Both the position numbers and the translations under genes were made by a program. Under the pieces are notes generated by a model that worked only from the letters and a program-made list of their open reading frames with translations, had not been told where the DNA came from and did not search any database. DNA of 64,000 nucleotides from Fen731 sp964481885 (lineage in GTDB: Bacteria; Actinomycetota; Humimicrobiia; Humimicrobiales; Humimicrobiaceae). Shown here in pieces: positions 34,850-43,682 of this stretch. The stretch is taken from contig CAYZUS010000004.1 of NCBI GenBank assembly GCA_964481885.1, positions 1-64,000 of the forward strand. The letters are read 5' to 3'. How positions within the stretch are numbered: the stretch's first letter is position 1; each line of letters opens with the position of its first letter.

Positions 34850-35267
34850 TTTATAGTTCAACAGAGTTTATAATTGCCCAAATAAACCAAAATAATAAAA
34901 TACCTGCCACAGTTTAATCTGGTGTTTTTATGTACTCAGAGTTATCCACCGGGAAAGAATTAATTTTCAGTCAGTTTCATCCAAATTCCCTAAAAGTGCA
35001 AAGATTATTAAATCTTAAATATTTTTACCCTCCTGAAAACCTCATGTATAAAAACAAAAGTAATGGTAAAATAAATAAAAGGGTTTGATACTTTGTTGGT
35101 GTGGAGCATCAGAGGCTTGGCAGCAACTTCATTAAACAAGTATTTATCCCCCGGTGGCTCTGCATTTGATAATAAAATTGAGGACTTGGCGGCACATCAA
35201 CAGATAAAAATTCAGGCCCCGGAGATACCACAAAAGATAAGCATACAGTCAGGAAAGGTTCAATGAT
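34850..35267. other. Gene-free region upstream of msrB
   Basis: This 418-bp stretch has no supportable ORF. Two short related segments (GAGGCTTGGCAGCA and GAGGACTTGGCGGCA, about 35111 and 35182) hint at a decayed repeat. A ribosome binding site (AGGAAAGG) precedes msrB. I found no clear hairpin, riboswitch core or promoter pair. Confidence 0.3.
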
Positions 35268-35627
35268 ATGAAATTAAACAAGCTGACGCCTGAAGAGGAA
35301 AGAGTAATAGTTAAAAAAGGAACTGAGCCGGCATTTACCGGAAAGTACGAGAACTTTTTTGCTGATGGAACCTATGTCTGCAGGCAATGCAGTACTCCAT
35401 TATACAAATCAGGTGCCAAGTTTCATTCAGGATGCGGGTGGCCGAGCTTTGACGAAGATATTACCGGCTCTGTAACAAGGCAGACTGACACTGACGGCAG
35501 GCGTACTGAAATACTGTGTTCAGTTTGTGGGGGGCATCTTGGTCATGTTTTTGAAGGTGAAGAGTTTACGCCAAAAAACACCAGGCATTGCGTCAACTCT
35601 GTTTCCATTGATTTTATTCCGGAATAA
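35268..35627 (+). CDS. msrB: Peptide-methionine (R)-S-oxide reductase
   Basis: A 119-residue MsrB. Zinc is held by two CxxC pairs (CRQC and CSVC), and the family core reads SGCGWPSFDE. The catalytic cysteine is in RHCVNSVSIDF. MsrB repairs the R epimer of oxidised methionine with thioredoxin. AGGAAAGG precedes the ATG at usual spacing. msrA lies 0.55 kb downstream on the same strand, separated by a tandem repeat array and an assembly gap, so the pair probably handles both sulphoxide epimers together. Confidence 0.95.
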   Translation: MKLNKLTPEEERVIVKKGTEPAFTGKYENFFADGTYVCRQCSTPLYKSGAKFHSGCGWPSFDEDITGSVTRQTDTDGRRTEILCSVCGGHLGHVFEGEEFTPKNTRHCVNSVSIDFIPE

Positions 35628-35715
35628 AAGAAATAACGCGAATGCTGCACTTGTTTAAGGATTATCCTTGGAATCTGTGTTTTTGCAAAATAATTAACTA
35701 TCACGATATTGCCGG

Positions 35716-35959
35716 GATTACAATGGAAGCAATTGTTGTTAAATCTTTGAGATTACAATAGCCGTAGTTGTAGTGAAATTTTCAGGATTACGATGGAAGC
35801 AATTGTTGTTAAATCTTTGAGATTACAATAGCCGTAGTTGTAGTGAAATTTTCAGGATTACAATGGAAGTATTTGTTGTTAAATCTTTAGGATTGCAGTG
35901 GAAGTATTTGTTGTTAAATCGCAGGCACTACTGTGCAAGTAATTATTGTTATTAATAAT
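35716..35959. repeat. Tandem repeat array, 35 bp period (70 bp higher-order), between msrB and msrA
   Basis: Units begin at 35716, 35751, 35786, 35821, 35856 and 35891, with a decayed last one at about 35925. Units 1-2 (70 bp) are repeated almost exactly as units 3-4 (one mismatch seen, at the sixth-seventh base). The core is GATTACAATGGAAG...TTGTTGTTAAATC. Repeats are adjacent with no spacers, so this is not a CRISPR array. Nothing in it looks coding. Confidence 0.85.
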
Positions 35960-35961
35960 CT

Positions 35962-36171
35962 GTGATAGAGGTAACCATTAAAATCAACGGGATCGTATAA
36001 GATAAAGAGATTTTAANNNNNNNNNNNNNNNNNNNNNNNNNNNNNNNNNNNNNNNNNNNNNNNNNNNNNNNNNNNNNNNNNNNNNNNNNNNNNNNNNNNN
36101 NNNNNNNNNNNNNNNNGTGATAGAGGTAACCATTAAAATCAACGGGATCGTATAAGATAAAGAGATTTTAA
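35962..36171. other. 100-N assembly gap flanked by identical 55-mers
   Basis: The 55 bp at 35962-36016 recur exactly at 36117-36171 around the 100 N at 36017-36116. The left copy directly abuts the 35-bp repeat array, which probably broke the assembly. The flank identity of exactly 55 bp, the same as at the 31914 gap, suggests contig ends overlapping by one k-mer. Confidence 0.85.
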
Positions 36172-36184
36172 AATCAAATTGAGA

Positions 36185-36778
36185 ATGAAAGAAGCAATCG
36201 TGGAAAATCAACTAAATGGCCCAACAGAAGCCGCAAAAAACACTGAAACTCAGTCTGCGGTCCTTGGGGGCGGATGTTTCTGGTGCCTTGAAGCAGTTTT
36301 TACTCAGTTAAAAGGAGTCATAAAAGTCCAGTCAGGCTATGCTGGAGGGAGCAAGCCAAACCCAAATTATACAGAAGTATGCAGCGGAGATACCGGGCAT
36401 GCAGAGGTTATAAAAATTGAATTTAATCCTGATAAAATCAGCTATGAGCTTCTGCTGCGCATTTTTTTTGTAATGCATGACCCTACAACAATTAATCGCC
36501 AGGGAAACGACACAGGAACTCAGTACAGGTCAGTAATTTTTTACAACTCCCCTTTACAGGAACAAATTGCGCAACTCGTTATCCTGGATTTGGAAAAATC
36601 CAAAATTTATCCGGATGCATTTGTAACAGAAATAAAGCCGTTAAAAGAGTTCCACAAAGCAGAAAACTATCATCAGGAGTATTTTGCAAATAATCCCTTC
36701 CAGCCTTACTGCCAGGCAGTCATTTCGCCAAAAGTCGCAAAACTGAGGAATAAATTCTCAGAATACCTGGTTAAATAG
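36185..36778 (+). CDS. msrA: Peptide-methionine (S)-S-oxide reductase
   Basis: A 197-residue MsrA. The catalytic motif is GGGCFWCLEA, and the remaining family blocks are SGYAGGSKPNPNYTEVCSGDTGHAE, HDPTTINRQGNDTGTQYRS and AENYHQEYF. It repairs the S epimer of methionine sulphoxide. The frame also opens at TTG 36179-36181; the ATG at 36185-36187 is preferred, although the ribosome binding site is weak for both. Being 13 bp after a gap flank, its true upstream context is uncertain. Confidence 0.94.
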   Translation: MKEAIVENQLNGPTEAAKNTETQSAVLGGGCFWCLEAVFTQLKGVIKVQSGYAGGSKPNPNYTEVCSGDTGHAEVIKIEFNPDKISYELLLRIFFVMHDPTTINRQGNDTGTQYRSVIFYNSPLQEQIAQLVILDLEKSKIYPDAFVTEIKPLKEFHKAENYHQEYFANNPFQPYCQAVISPKVAKLRNKFSEYLVK

Positions 36779-36887
36779 TTTTGCTGAATAACTGGCTGAA
36801 ATTTAAAAATTTAAAAAATATTCATTCTTTAAAACCAGATTTTTTATAAAATACTGGATAACTCATCAGAAACCAAATAGTTTTTGC

Positions 36888-37553
36888 TTATTTCAATATC
36901 TTTTTAACTATAGCTACAAGCTCCATCCCAAGTTTTTCCACTTCTTTTTCTTCAAAGTGGAGTCCGTCTATATCGCTTGGCTTTGCTACCTGTGAGACAT
37001 CCAGAAAATCACACCCATGTAATTTGGCAATCTTTTTATAATATCCGGCAATATCAAGGGAGTTTTTTGCACCATCTGTAAATAATCCAGCCAGATAAGA
37101 CACCTTTCCCAGAGGAGCAGGGCACATCAGAAGTACTTTGGGGCTTTTGCCGCCTGGTCCAAAACCGCTCTTGTGGATCGTGTTTACAAGCACACCAATA
37201 CTTGAAGCGATATCAAAAGCTGTAACAGAAAACCTTGCTTTAAGGTCATTTGTGCCAAGCATCAGCAGTACCAGGTCAACAGGAGCATGGGATTCAAGAC
37301 AGGGAACCAGGTATTTTAACCCATTTTTATGCACGCCCTCTATCGGGTCATCCCAGACAGTGGTCCTGCCATTTAAACCTTCTTCAATTACATAATATCC
37401 TGTTCCAAGTTCTCTCTGCAATATTCCTGTCCATCTTTTGTCCTTTGGAAGCCTGTAATCGCTTGAAACGAATGGGGTTTCCATCATGTCAAAGTCTATC
37501 GGGAGGGTTCCGTGTGTATTTGAATCCCCATAGCACAAAATTGTTTTCATCAT
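36888..37553 (-). CDS. SGNH/GDSL-family hydrolase (arylesterase-like)
   Basis: A 221-residue esterase of the SGNH superfamily. Block I is CYGDSNTHG with the nucleophile Ser, block II Gly is in EEGLNGRT, block III is LGTNDLK and block V is DIDGLHF with Asp and His. The overall form resembles the arylesterase/acyltransferase subgroup typified by a Mycobacterium smegmatis enzyme. No signal peptide, so it is cytoplasmic. The start follows an excellent ribosome binding site, GAGGAGG. Substrate unknown; deacylation of a small ester or sugar is likely. Confidence 0.88.
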   Translation of the reverse strand: MMKTILCYGDSNTHGTLPIDFDMMETPFVSSDYRLPKDKRWTGILQRELGTGYYVIEEGLNGRTTVWDDPIEGVHKNGLKYLVPCLESHAPVDLVLLMLGTNDLKARFSVTAFDIASSIGVLVNTIHKSGFGPGGKSPKVLLMCPAPLGKVSYLAGLFTDGAKNSLDIAGYYKKIAKLHGCDFLDVSQVAKPSDIDGLHFEEKEVEKLGMELVAIVKKILK

Positions 37554-37689
37554 ATATCCTCCTCGTATAATAAGATAATTATTTTTCTAATATATAAACC
37601 TGCACCAAATCTGTAAAACAAGCCTGATTATAAAACCTGTAGCTTAGGAGACAATAGTTCCTCCATTGGCAAAGCAAAACAGAAGAGTG

Positions 37690-38829
37690 TTATGCTTTGA
37701 GAAATATTTTCCTTTTGTAAAGAAAATAAAGAAACAGCCACTTTATCCCTATCATGCAAATCAGAAAGAATGGAACCCAGAAAATACCCATATATTTTGC
37801 GAGCCCATCTGTCAGGATACCTGCCAGAATTCCAAAATCAAATATACCCTGTACGGCGTAAATTACTATTGCGTTCATACCAATTACAATGAAAAAGAAG
37901 GCCCATTTCTTATGGCCCTTTACATCTATTATCCAGTAAAACAATGCAAACAAAAGAAGGCTTATGCCGCCGGAAAATAACACATAAGAGCTTGTCCATA
38001 AAATCTTATTTACAGGGAACACAAAATTCCAGGCTATTCCCAGAATCAGTGATGCAATTCCGCTGATAAATATGTATAGTGCTATAAGGCTCCTTGATTT
38101 GTTTATCCTCAATAGGAATCCGGTTAAAACTCCCATCAAAGTGGTAGCGATTGCCGGAATCGTAGTCAGCAGACCTTCGTTATCCCCCGATGAATAGCAG
38201 CAAAACTTTCCCGGGATAAGCAGCCTGTCAATATACCCTGCAAGATTTCCTTCCGGTGAAAGATTTCCTGCAACACCACCGGGAACGGGCACAAACTTCA
38301 TTACAAGCCAGTAGCCAATAAGTATCACTGCAAGAATTACACCAACAGTTATGGGCCGCCTTCTTGAAGGTGTGTTAAGTACTATAATGGCTGATACCAG
38401 ATAACAGATTGCAATACGCTGCAGAACACCGGGCCATCGCATATTGGCAAAATCGAAGTTTAAAAACCCGTTAACCAAGAATCCCAGAAAAATAAGTATG
38501 GCTGTCCTGATGACTATCCTGATGTGTGCATAAATATATCCATTTTTAAAAACTGTGCCGCCTTTCTGGTATTTTGACAGCGAGAATGGAATTGCAAGTC
38601 CGACAATAAAAAGAAAAAGTGGAAACACAAGGTCATAGAATGTAAAACCATGCCATGCGGTATGCTCGAATTCGATGGCAATCCTAGCTCCCCAGGACGT
38701 TTCCTTAAGGGTAAAAAGAACGCCGGCAAGTTTGGCTGCTCCAAGTATCCAGAACATGTCAAATCCGCGAAGGGCATCAATTGATACAATTCTTTCACTG
38801 CGGGTAATGTTTTCACTTAACTCAGCCAT
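37690..38829 (-). CDS. NagX/DUF5009-type multi-pass acyltransferase-like membrane protein
   Basis: A 379-residue integral membrane protein with about ten hydrophobic segments. The signature near the start is RIVSIDALRGFDMFWI, then FTFYDLVFPLFLFIVGLAIPFSL and MRWPGVLQRIAICYLV, matching the heparan-alpha-glucosaminide N-acetyltransferase-like (NagX, DUF5009) family. Members are thought to move acetyl groups across the membrane onto sugars. The acetyl-acceptor His candidates lie in the H-x-x-W-H-G region (EHTAWHG). It lies 137 bp upstream of the SGNH esterase on the same strand, a suggestive acylase/deacylase pairing for glycans, but that is inference. Confidence 0.85.
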   Translation of the reverse strand: MAELSENITRSERIVSIDALRGFDMFWILGAAKLAGVLFTLKETSWGARIAIEFEHTAWHGFTFYDLVFPLFLFIVGLAIPFSLSKYQKGGTVFKNGYIYAHIRIVIRTAILIFLGFLVNGFLNFDFANMRWPGVLQRIAICYLVSAIIVLNTPSRRRPITVGVILAVILIGYWLVMKFVPVPGGVAGNLSPEGNLAGYIDRLLIPGKFCCYSSGDNEGLLTTIPAIATTLMGVLTGFLLRINKSRSLIALYIFISGIASLILGIAWNFVFPVNKILWTSSYVLFSGGISLLLFALFYWIIDVKGHKKWAFFFIVIGMNAIVIYAVQGIFDFGILAGILTDGLAKYMGIFWVPFFLICMIGIKWLFLYFLYKRKIFLKA

Positions 38830-39136
38830 ATAATGTAATTATAAAGTATTTTAACTAAAATAATAAAACATTTTTGGCATGACAAATATTTTTTAACATA
38901 GCCGGAGCCAGAGTTTAAAAAATACAGTTTATTTAAAATAAAAGGACCAATGGTTTTGGATATCGCAATAAGTTAAATATATTCAGGATAAAAGTAATCA
39001 GGCATATCTGTTATCGCCGAAAATTATTAATGCTTGAAGTTCTTGTGCCATGTGGTGATTGTATAAAACTATTGGCGGGACTTAATAATTATCAAGACCC
39101 GCCAATAGTCATATTTAAATACCTTGTGCTTCGTAA
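38830..39136. other. Gene-free region between the NagX-like and deacetylase genes
   Basis: This 307-bp AT-rich stretch holds no supportable ORF. Its left half must contain the promoter of the NagX-like gene on the minus strand, which I cannot place and which has no clear ribosome binding site. Its right half contains the strong terminator at 39068-39109. Confidence 0.4.
39068..39109 (-). terminator. Rho-independent terminator after the DUF4214-deacetylase gene
   Basis: Perfect 12-bp arms ACTATTGGCGGG (39068-39079) and CCCGCCAATAGT (39098-39109) flank an 18-base loop. On the minus strand the stem is followed by TTTTATAC. It lies 28 bases after the stop of the deacetylase gene. Confidence 0.75.
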
Positions 39137-40351
39137 TTATTGCAGCCCAATATAGCTTGAATAATCCACAGGATTTATTGTTCCCTCGATATTGAGTCTG
39201 AGAATGCTGCTGAGGTTGATTGTGCTTAGATCCTCAACACCTCCATAAGCTCTCAGGGCTCCTCTGTAGCCTGATCCTGCAAGTAACGATATGGCCTCTT
39301 CAGAAAATGCATCATGGGGCCATGCAACAAATACACATGATTTTCCGAGCTTTGATTCAATGTCGCTTTTTGACTGCTGCAGTGTCTGCTGAATTCCTGT
39401 TGCATCCATATCAGAAACAACTTCATGTCCCCAGGTATGAGACTGAAATTCCATTCCGGATTTGCTCATTGCCTGTATTTCCGGCCAGATAAGCATCTGG
39501 CGGGCAGGTATTCCCCTGACTCCTTCATCAAATTCATTGAGCCTTCTTGTTGCTTCATTATCCCCTATCAGGCCCGTTGTAAGAAACACTGTAAACTTAA
39601 ATCCGTATTTTTTGGCAAGAGGAAAAGCGTTCAGATAAAGATTCTGGTAACCGTCATCCATCGAAATAATGATGGGTTTTGCCGGCAAGGCTTTCCCTTT
39701 GTCAAGATTAGCCAGAACATCCATAAGCGTAACTGTCCTGTAGCCGTAAGATTTAAGTGTGCTTAAAAGATACTCAAAAGCTGCAGAACTGAGCTCATAC
39801 TTTCCTGATGGAATCGGCTCAACACCGTGCATGGCAAGAATTGGAAGCCTTGTTTTGCTGGCCTGTACAGTTGGGAGGCCTGCTGCAGGATCAAGCTGTC
39901 CTGCTTTAATACCTGCGGTTGTGCAGATGCTTTGAAATTCAGCTGAATTTGTAAAACCGGCAAGGACGAACTGCCTTGACTGGCCTGCATCCAGTAAACC
40001 AACCCAGCCGTCAAAGCCTGCAGCATCGGGTTCCCTGTTATAAAGGGTCCGAAATAAGATGGCGACAAATTCTTCATTATCTTTATTTTTTGCAGTAAAT
40101 TCTGCGCTGAAAATAATACTGTTTGCAAATTGAGCGCCTGTCACTTTTTTTGCGGCAAGCTGGCTTACCCAATTGTTTAGTCCTGCAGCATCAGGTTGTC
40201 TTTCGAGGGCATTGACATAAAACCTTGTTGCAAATTCTTCCACTTTCGTATTGGTAGCCGCGAATAAGGGCGTGATTCCTATGCTTAGCACAAGCGCAGC
40301 CACCACCATGAAAACTACAAGAAAACTGGGGAATTTACTTTTTTTAAACAT
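39137..40351 (-). CDS. Secreted DUF4214 - polysaccharide deacetylase (NodB-type) fusion
   Basis: A 404-residue exported protein. A signal peptide (about 1-31, ending near LFAA) precedes a DUF4214 region with two motifs (LERQPDAAGLNNWV and YNREPDAAGFDGWV), then a NodB-type polysaccharide deacetylase. The metal/catalytic motifs are SMDDGYQN (Asp pair) and SHTWGHE (H-x-x-x-H), with WPHDAFSEEA further on. Such enzymes remove acetyl groups from N-acetylglucosamine in peptidoglycan or extracellular glycans. The DUF4214 part shares motif wording with the LCP fusion protein at 17421-18722, so both envelope enzymes probably use it for localisation. It has its own strong terminator on the downstream side. 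Confidence 0.88.
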   Translation of the reverse strand: MFKKSKFPSFLVVFMVVAALVLSIGITPLFAATNTKVEEFATRFYVNALERQPDAAGLNNWVSQLAAKKVTGAQFANSIIFSAEFTAKNKDNEEFVAILFRTLYNREPDAAGFDGWVGLLDAGQSRQFVLAGFTNSAEFQSICTTAGIKAGQLDPAAGLPTVQASKTRLPILAMHGVEPIPSGKYELSSAAFEYLLSTLKSYGYRTVTLMDVLANLDKGKALPAKPIIISMDDGYQNLYLNAFPLAKKYGFKFTVFLTTGLIGDNEATRRLNEFDEGVRGIPARQMLIWPEIQAMSKSGMEFQSHTWGHEVVSDMDATGIQQTLQQSKSDIESKLGKSCVFVAWPHDAFSEEAISLLAGSGYRGALRAYGGVEDLSTINLSSILRLNIEGTINPVDYSSYIGLQ

Positions 40352-40510
40352 GGCACCTTCCTTTTTTTAATAATATTTTTTTAAATATTCAGCCCGATGC
40401 TAATGTGTGCGATTATATAGCAAAATAAACCCGATTAAAATAATAAAGTATATTTTGTAAATGGTAAGCAATAATTTTAAATCAGGGTGCCTGTGTGTTG
40501 GAATGCATTG

Positions 40511-40545
40511 AAAAGAGGCGCCCTGTTAATCAGAGCGCCTCTTTT
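40511..40545. terminator. Bidirectional-looking terminator after oppA
   Basis: Perfect 11-bp arms AAAAGAGGCGC (40511-40521) and GCGCCTCTTTT (40535-40545) flank a 13-base loop. Because the outer bases are A/T, the stem gives a short T-run on both strands. It lies 42 bases beyond the oppA stop on the minus strand. Confidence 0.75.
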
Positions 40546-40587
40546 AACTTATATACTTCAGATCACCTTATCTGATTTTTCAAATCA

Positions 40588-42333
40588 TTACTTGGTAATC
40601 GTGCAATTCCAGAAGAACTGGTTGCCAAGCGGTGAGAAGCATGCTCCGCTCACATAGGATTTGAGCATGAAGTTGTTGGTGTAATAATATATTGGAGCAA
40701 CAGGAGCATCTGCCATCATTAAAACCTCTGCATCATGTAAAAGCTTGCTTCTTGCTGCTGCATCAGGTGCCTGAGCTGCCTGATCCAAAAGGGCATCGTA
40801 AGCCGGGTTAGCATAACCGGTGTGGTTGTTGCCGCTGGTGGATTTAACCAAATCAAGCATGCTTGTTGCATCGTTCCAGTCACATATCCAGCCGTCTCGG
40901 GCAATCATGTGTTTTAGTTCCTGACGGAATGAGTTAAATACTGTGCCTTCCACTCCGACCAGTTCCACTTCCACGCCCAGTTCAGTCTTCCATGTATTGG
41001 CTACAGCTTCAGCAATGGTTTTATGGCCAACATTATTGCTGTTATAGGAAACCTCTATCTTCGGCAGACCTTTGCCGCCAGGGAAACCTGCATCTACGAG
41101 CAATTGTTTGGCTTCTGTTATGGCTTTGGCCAAATCCTTTTCAACAAGGTCACTTCCATTTGCACGGAAGGACTTGCCATCGATGTCGACAATACCTTCA
41201 GGTACCCAGGCATAAGCAGGGATCTGATTTTGTTTTGTTACCTGAGTAACAATATATTCCCTGTCGATTGCAAGTGAGAGTGCTTTTCTTACCATTGCAT
41301 TGTCAAGAGGAGCTTTGGTTACGTTGAAGTCATAATAATAAGTGCCAAGAAGCCCTCCCTGGATATAATCCGGAGATGCCAAAGCCGTCTCCATCTCGCC
41401 TAACGGAATTGCATTTATAAATGATACCGCATCTGTCTGGTATGCAGCATAGGCAACATTTTCATCTGCGAGAAGCTTGAATTCTAATGTGTCTATTTTG
41501 GTTGAGGCATTATCCCAATATTTGTCGAACCTTTGAAGAAGAATAATTTCATTGGGTTTTCTCTCAGCCATTATATAACGGCCATTGGTTAGGTATGTCT
41601 TGGGGTCGGTTGTCCATGTATCGCCATTGGCAGTGATGGTATCTTCCCTGACAGGAACCATTGTGCCAAAAGCAAGGATGTAATCAATGAAAGGACAAGG
41701 CCTTGAAAGCTCAAATTCAAGTGTCTTGTCGCCTGTTGCTTTTACTGCCATCATGTCAAGCGTAGCTTTCAAATCAATTGTAGCTGCGTCATCAATTGAT
41801 TTCTGGACAGCATTGTAAGCGTCGGTGCCTCCTTTAAAGAAATCGACCATTGTTGAGCCGTAAGCGCTGGCCAGGTTGGCATCGGCGTGTCGTTTCCACG
41901 CGTATTCATAATCCTTGGCCAATACCGGCTGGCCATCGCTCCAGAAGATATCATCACGCAATGTAACAGTAGCCTTTGTTTTGGTGGCGTCCCATACGAT
42001 TTCCGCAGCCTGCCCAAGAACAGGAACTGATCCCGGGACCGTTGCATCCCATCGAACCAGTCCTTCAAACATGTGATAGATCAGTGTAAATTCGTGGGAC
42101 CAGGCTACCTTTGCCGGATCAATGGATTCAGGCTCAGTGGCTGCCCATACGCTCATTATCGTCGGAGCTGCTGCTGTCGTTTCAGGAGCTGCAGTAGTTT
42201 CCGGAGCTGCTGTTGTTGCAGCTGCGGTTGTTTCTGCCGCTGCTGTCGTTTCGGTTGTTACAGTTTTGCAACCTACTGCAAATACCATAACAAGCATTGC
42301 TGCTGCCATTATAATGGCCAATGCTTTTTTCAT
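40588..42333 (-). CDS. oppA: Family-5 ABC substrate-binding lipoprotein (OppA/DppA-type)
   Basis: A 581-residue extracytoplasmic solute-binding protein for peptides or related compounds. The signal ends in a lipobox (VFAVGC, Cys ~22), followed by a Thr/Ala/Glu-Pro low-complexity tether (ETTAAAPETTAA type), then the normal family-5 order: SIDPAKVAWSHEFTLIYHMFEGL, DIFWSDGQPVLAKDYEYAWKR, GRYIMAERKPNEIILLQRFDKYW and VRKALSLAIDREYI. The ribosome binding site AAAAGGAGG is ideal. It follows oppF by 375 bp with its own probable promoter and ends in a strong terminator, so it can be expressed above the transporter genes. Ligand unknown. Confidence 0.92.
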   Translation of the reverse strand: MKKALAIIMAAAMLVMVFAVGCKTVTTETTAAAETTAAATTAAPETTAAPETTAAAPTIMSVWAATEPESIDPAKVAWSHEFTLIYHMFEGLVRWDATVPGSVPVLGQAAEIVWDATKTKATVTLRDDIFWSDGQPVLAKDYEYAWKRHADANLASAYGSTMVDFFKGGTDAYNAVQKSIDDAATIDLKATLDMMAVKATGDKTLEFELSRPCPFIDYILAFGTMVPVREDTITANGDTWTTDPKTYLTNGRYIMAERKPNEIILLQRFDKYWDNASTKIDTLEFKLLADENVAYAAYQTDAVSFINAIPLGEMETALASPDYIQGGLLGTYYYDFNVTKAPLDNAMVRKALSLAIDREYIVTQVTKQNQIPAYAWVPEGIVDIDGKSFRANGSDLVEKDLAKAITEAKQLLVDAGFPGGKGLPKIEVSYNSNNVGHKTIAEAVANTWKTELGVEVELVGVEGTVFNSFRQELKHMIARDGWICDWNDATSMLDLVKSTSGNNHTGYANPAYDALLDQAAQAPDAAARSKLLHDAEVLMMADAPVAPIYYYTNNFMLKSYVSGACFSPLGNQFFWNCTITK

Positions 42334-42708
42334 AATTTTTCCTCCTTTTATTTATGCATATAAAAATTCACAACTATATTTGTGAAATAAATGCCTCAAT
42401 TAATATAATGCACCAAATTAATTAAATATATTATATCATTATTAAGTGCAGATTATACTTTTACAGAACATATTTTGCAATTTTGCTGTATTTAATACAA
42501 TAATTTAAAATTTGCAGCCTGTTTGTCTTTATACCTGCACAAACGTCTGTCTGCTGATTATTGGCTCGTATATACTTTTGTTGTTTACAATTTGCCAGTT
42601 ACCAATCTGGCGCTTCCAATTTGACAGCGTTCATGTCTGCAGCCAAGAAAATTCAAATGTCCCAACCGGCCGGTACTGAAAAGAGTTGTCGATCAGGCAT
42701 AAAATTCT
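42334..42708. promoter_or_regulatory. oppF-oppA intergenic region with candidate operator/leader hairpin
   Basis: A 375-bp gap holding the oppA promoter region. A perfect inverted repeat, TTCACAA (42367-42373) and TTGTGAA (42380-42386) with a 6-base spacer, lies 34 bases before the oppA start and could be an operator or a leader hairpin. Upstream are several TATAAT-like AT stretches (about 42405-42440) without a clear -35 partner. The left edge holds the oppA ribosome binding site. Confidence 0.35.
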
Positions 42709-43668
42709 TTAGCCCGGGAAGTGACATGCTACAAAATGCCCGGGTCCCATCTCAACAAGTTCGGGACACTCTTCTATGCACCTTTTTTCTACCCTGAAAC
42801 AGCGGGTATGGAAACGACAGCCCATGGGCGGGTTTATGGGACTTGCAACATCTCCCTGAAGTATTATTCTCTTCTTTGCCATACTGACCTCAGGGTCAGG
42901 GACAGGGATAGCCGAAAGGAGCGCCTGCGTGTAGGGGTGCATTGGATTTTTATGCAGGCCTTTGCTTGTGGATAACTCTACAAGTTTGCCAAGATACATA
43001 ACACCAATGCGCTCCGAGATATGTTTGACTACCGCCAAATCATGAGCTATAAACAGATAGGTAAGGCCGAATTCTTTCTGCAGGTCCATCAGAATATTGA
43101 TGATCTGTGCCTGGATGGAAACATCGAGCGCAGATACCGGTTCGTCGCATACTATAAAATCAGGACGGACAGCAAGGGCTCTTGCAATGCCGATTCTCTG
43201 CCTCTGGCCGCCGGAAAACTCGTGAGGATACCTTCGTGCGTGCTCGTTAGACAGGCCGACCAGATTTAAAATTTCAAACACTCTGTCGCTACGCTCTTTT
43301 TTGCTTTTAAATGCCCTGTTAATATCCAGCGGTTCTCCTACAATATCGCCAACCGTCATTCGCGGATCCAGTGACGCATAAGGATCCTGGAAAATAATCT
43401 GCATTTTACTTCTGTAAGGCTTCATCTTTTCCCTGGTAATATCTTTGCCTTTATAGAAGATGCTCCCACTCGTAGGTTCATACAGCCTCAACAGCGTACG
43501 TCCTATTGTTGTCTTGCCGCAGCCTGACTCGCCGACCAGGCCCAATGTCTCACCCTGTTCAATATAAAAGCTGACATCGTCTACAGCCTGAACTTTATTG
43601 TGCCTGAAGTCACCCTTTACAATAAAGTGTTTTGTCAGATTCTTTATTTCTATTAATCTTTCACCCAT
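42709..43668 (-). CDS. oppF: Oligopeptide/dipeptide ABC transporter ATPase (OppF/DppF)
   Basis: A 319-residue ATPase for peptide uptake. Walker A is VGESGCGKTTIGR, the Q-loop region IIFQDPYASLDPRMTV, the signature FSGGQRQRIGIARAL and Walker B FIVCDEPVSALD. The C-terminal oligopeptide/dipeptide extension carries the cysteine-rich motif (MGCRFHTRCFRVEKRCIEECPEL), here in two pieces of the usual C-x-F-x-x-R-C form, which can bind an iron-sulphur cluster in relatives. The frame opens at 43710 inside oppD, but GGGAG lies before the ATG at 43666-43668, so I start there, 14 bp after oppD. Confidence 0.92.
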   Translation of the reverse strand: MGERLIEIKNLTKHFIVKGDFRHNKVQAVDDVSFYIEQGETLGLVGESGCGKTTIGRTLLRLYEPTSGSIFYKGKDITREKMKPYRSKMQIIFQDPYASLDPRMTVGDIVGEPLDINRAFKSKKERSDRVFEILNLVGLSNEHARRYPHEFSGGQRQRIGIARALAVRPDFIVCDEPVSALDVSIQAQIINILMDLQKEFGLTYLFIAHDLAVVKHISERIGVMYLGKLVELSTSKGLHKNPMHPYTQALLSAIPVPDPEVSMAKKRIILQGDVASPINPPMGCRFHTRCFRVEKRCIEECPELVEMGPGHFVACHFPG

Positions 43669-43682
43669 TAAAAATATCTCCC

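Noticed and set aside
35716..35959. Possible CRISPR array
   Set aside because: The 35-bp units are directly adjacent with no unique spacers, decay progressively and have no cas genes nearby; it is a plain tandem repeat.
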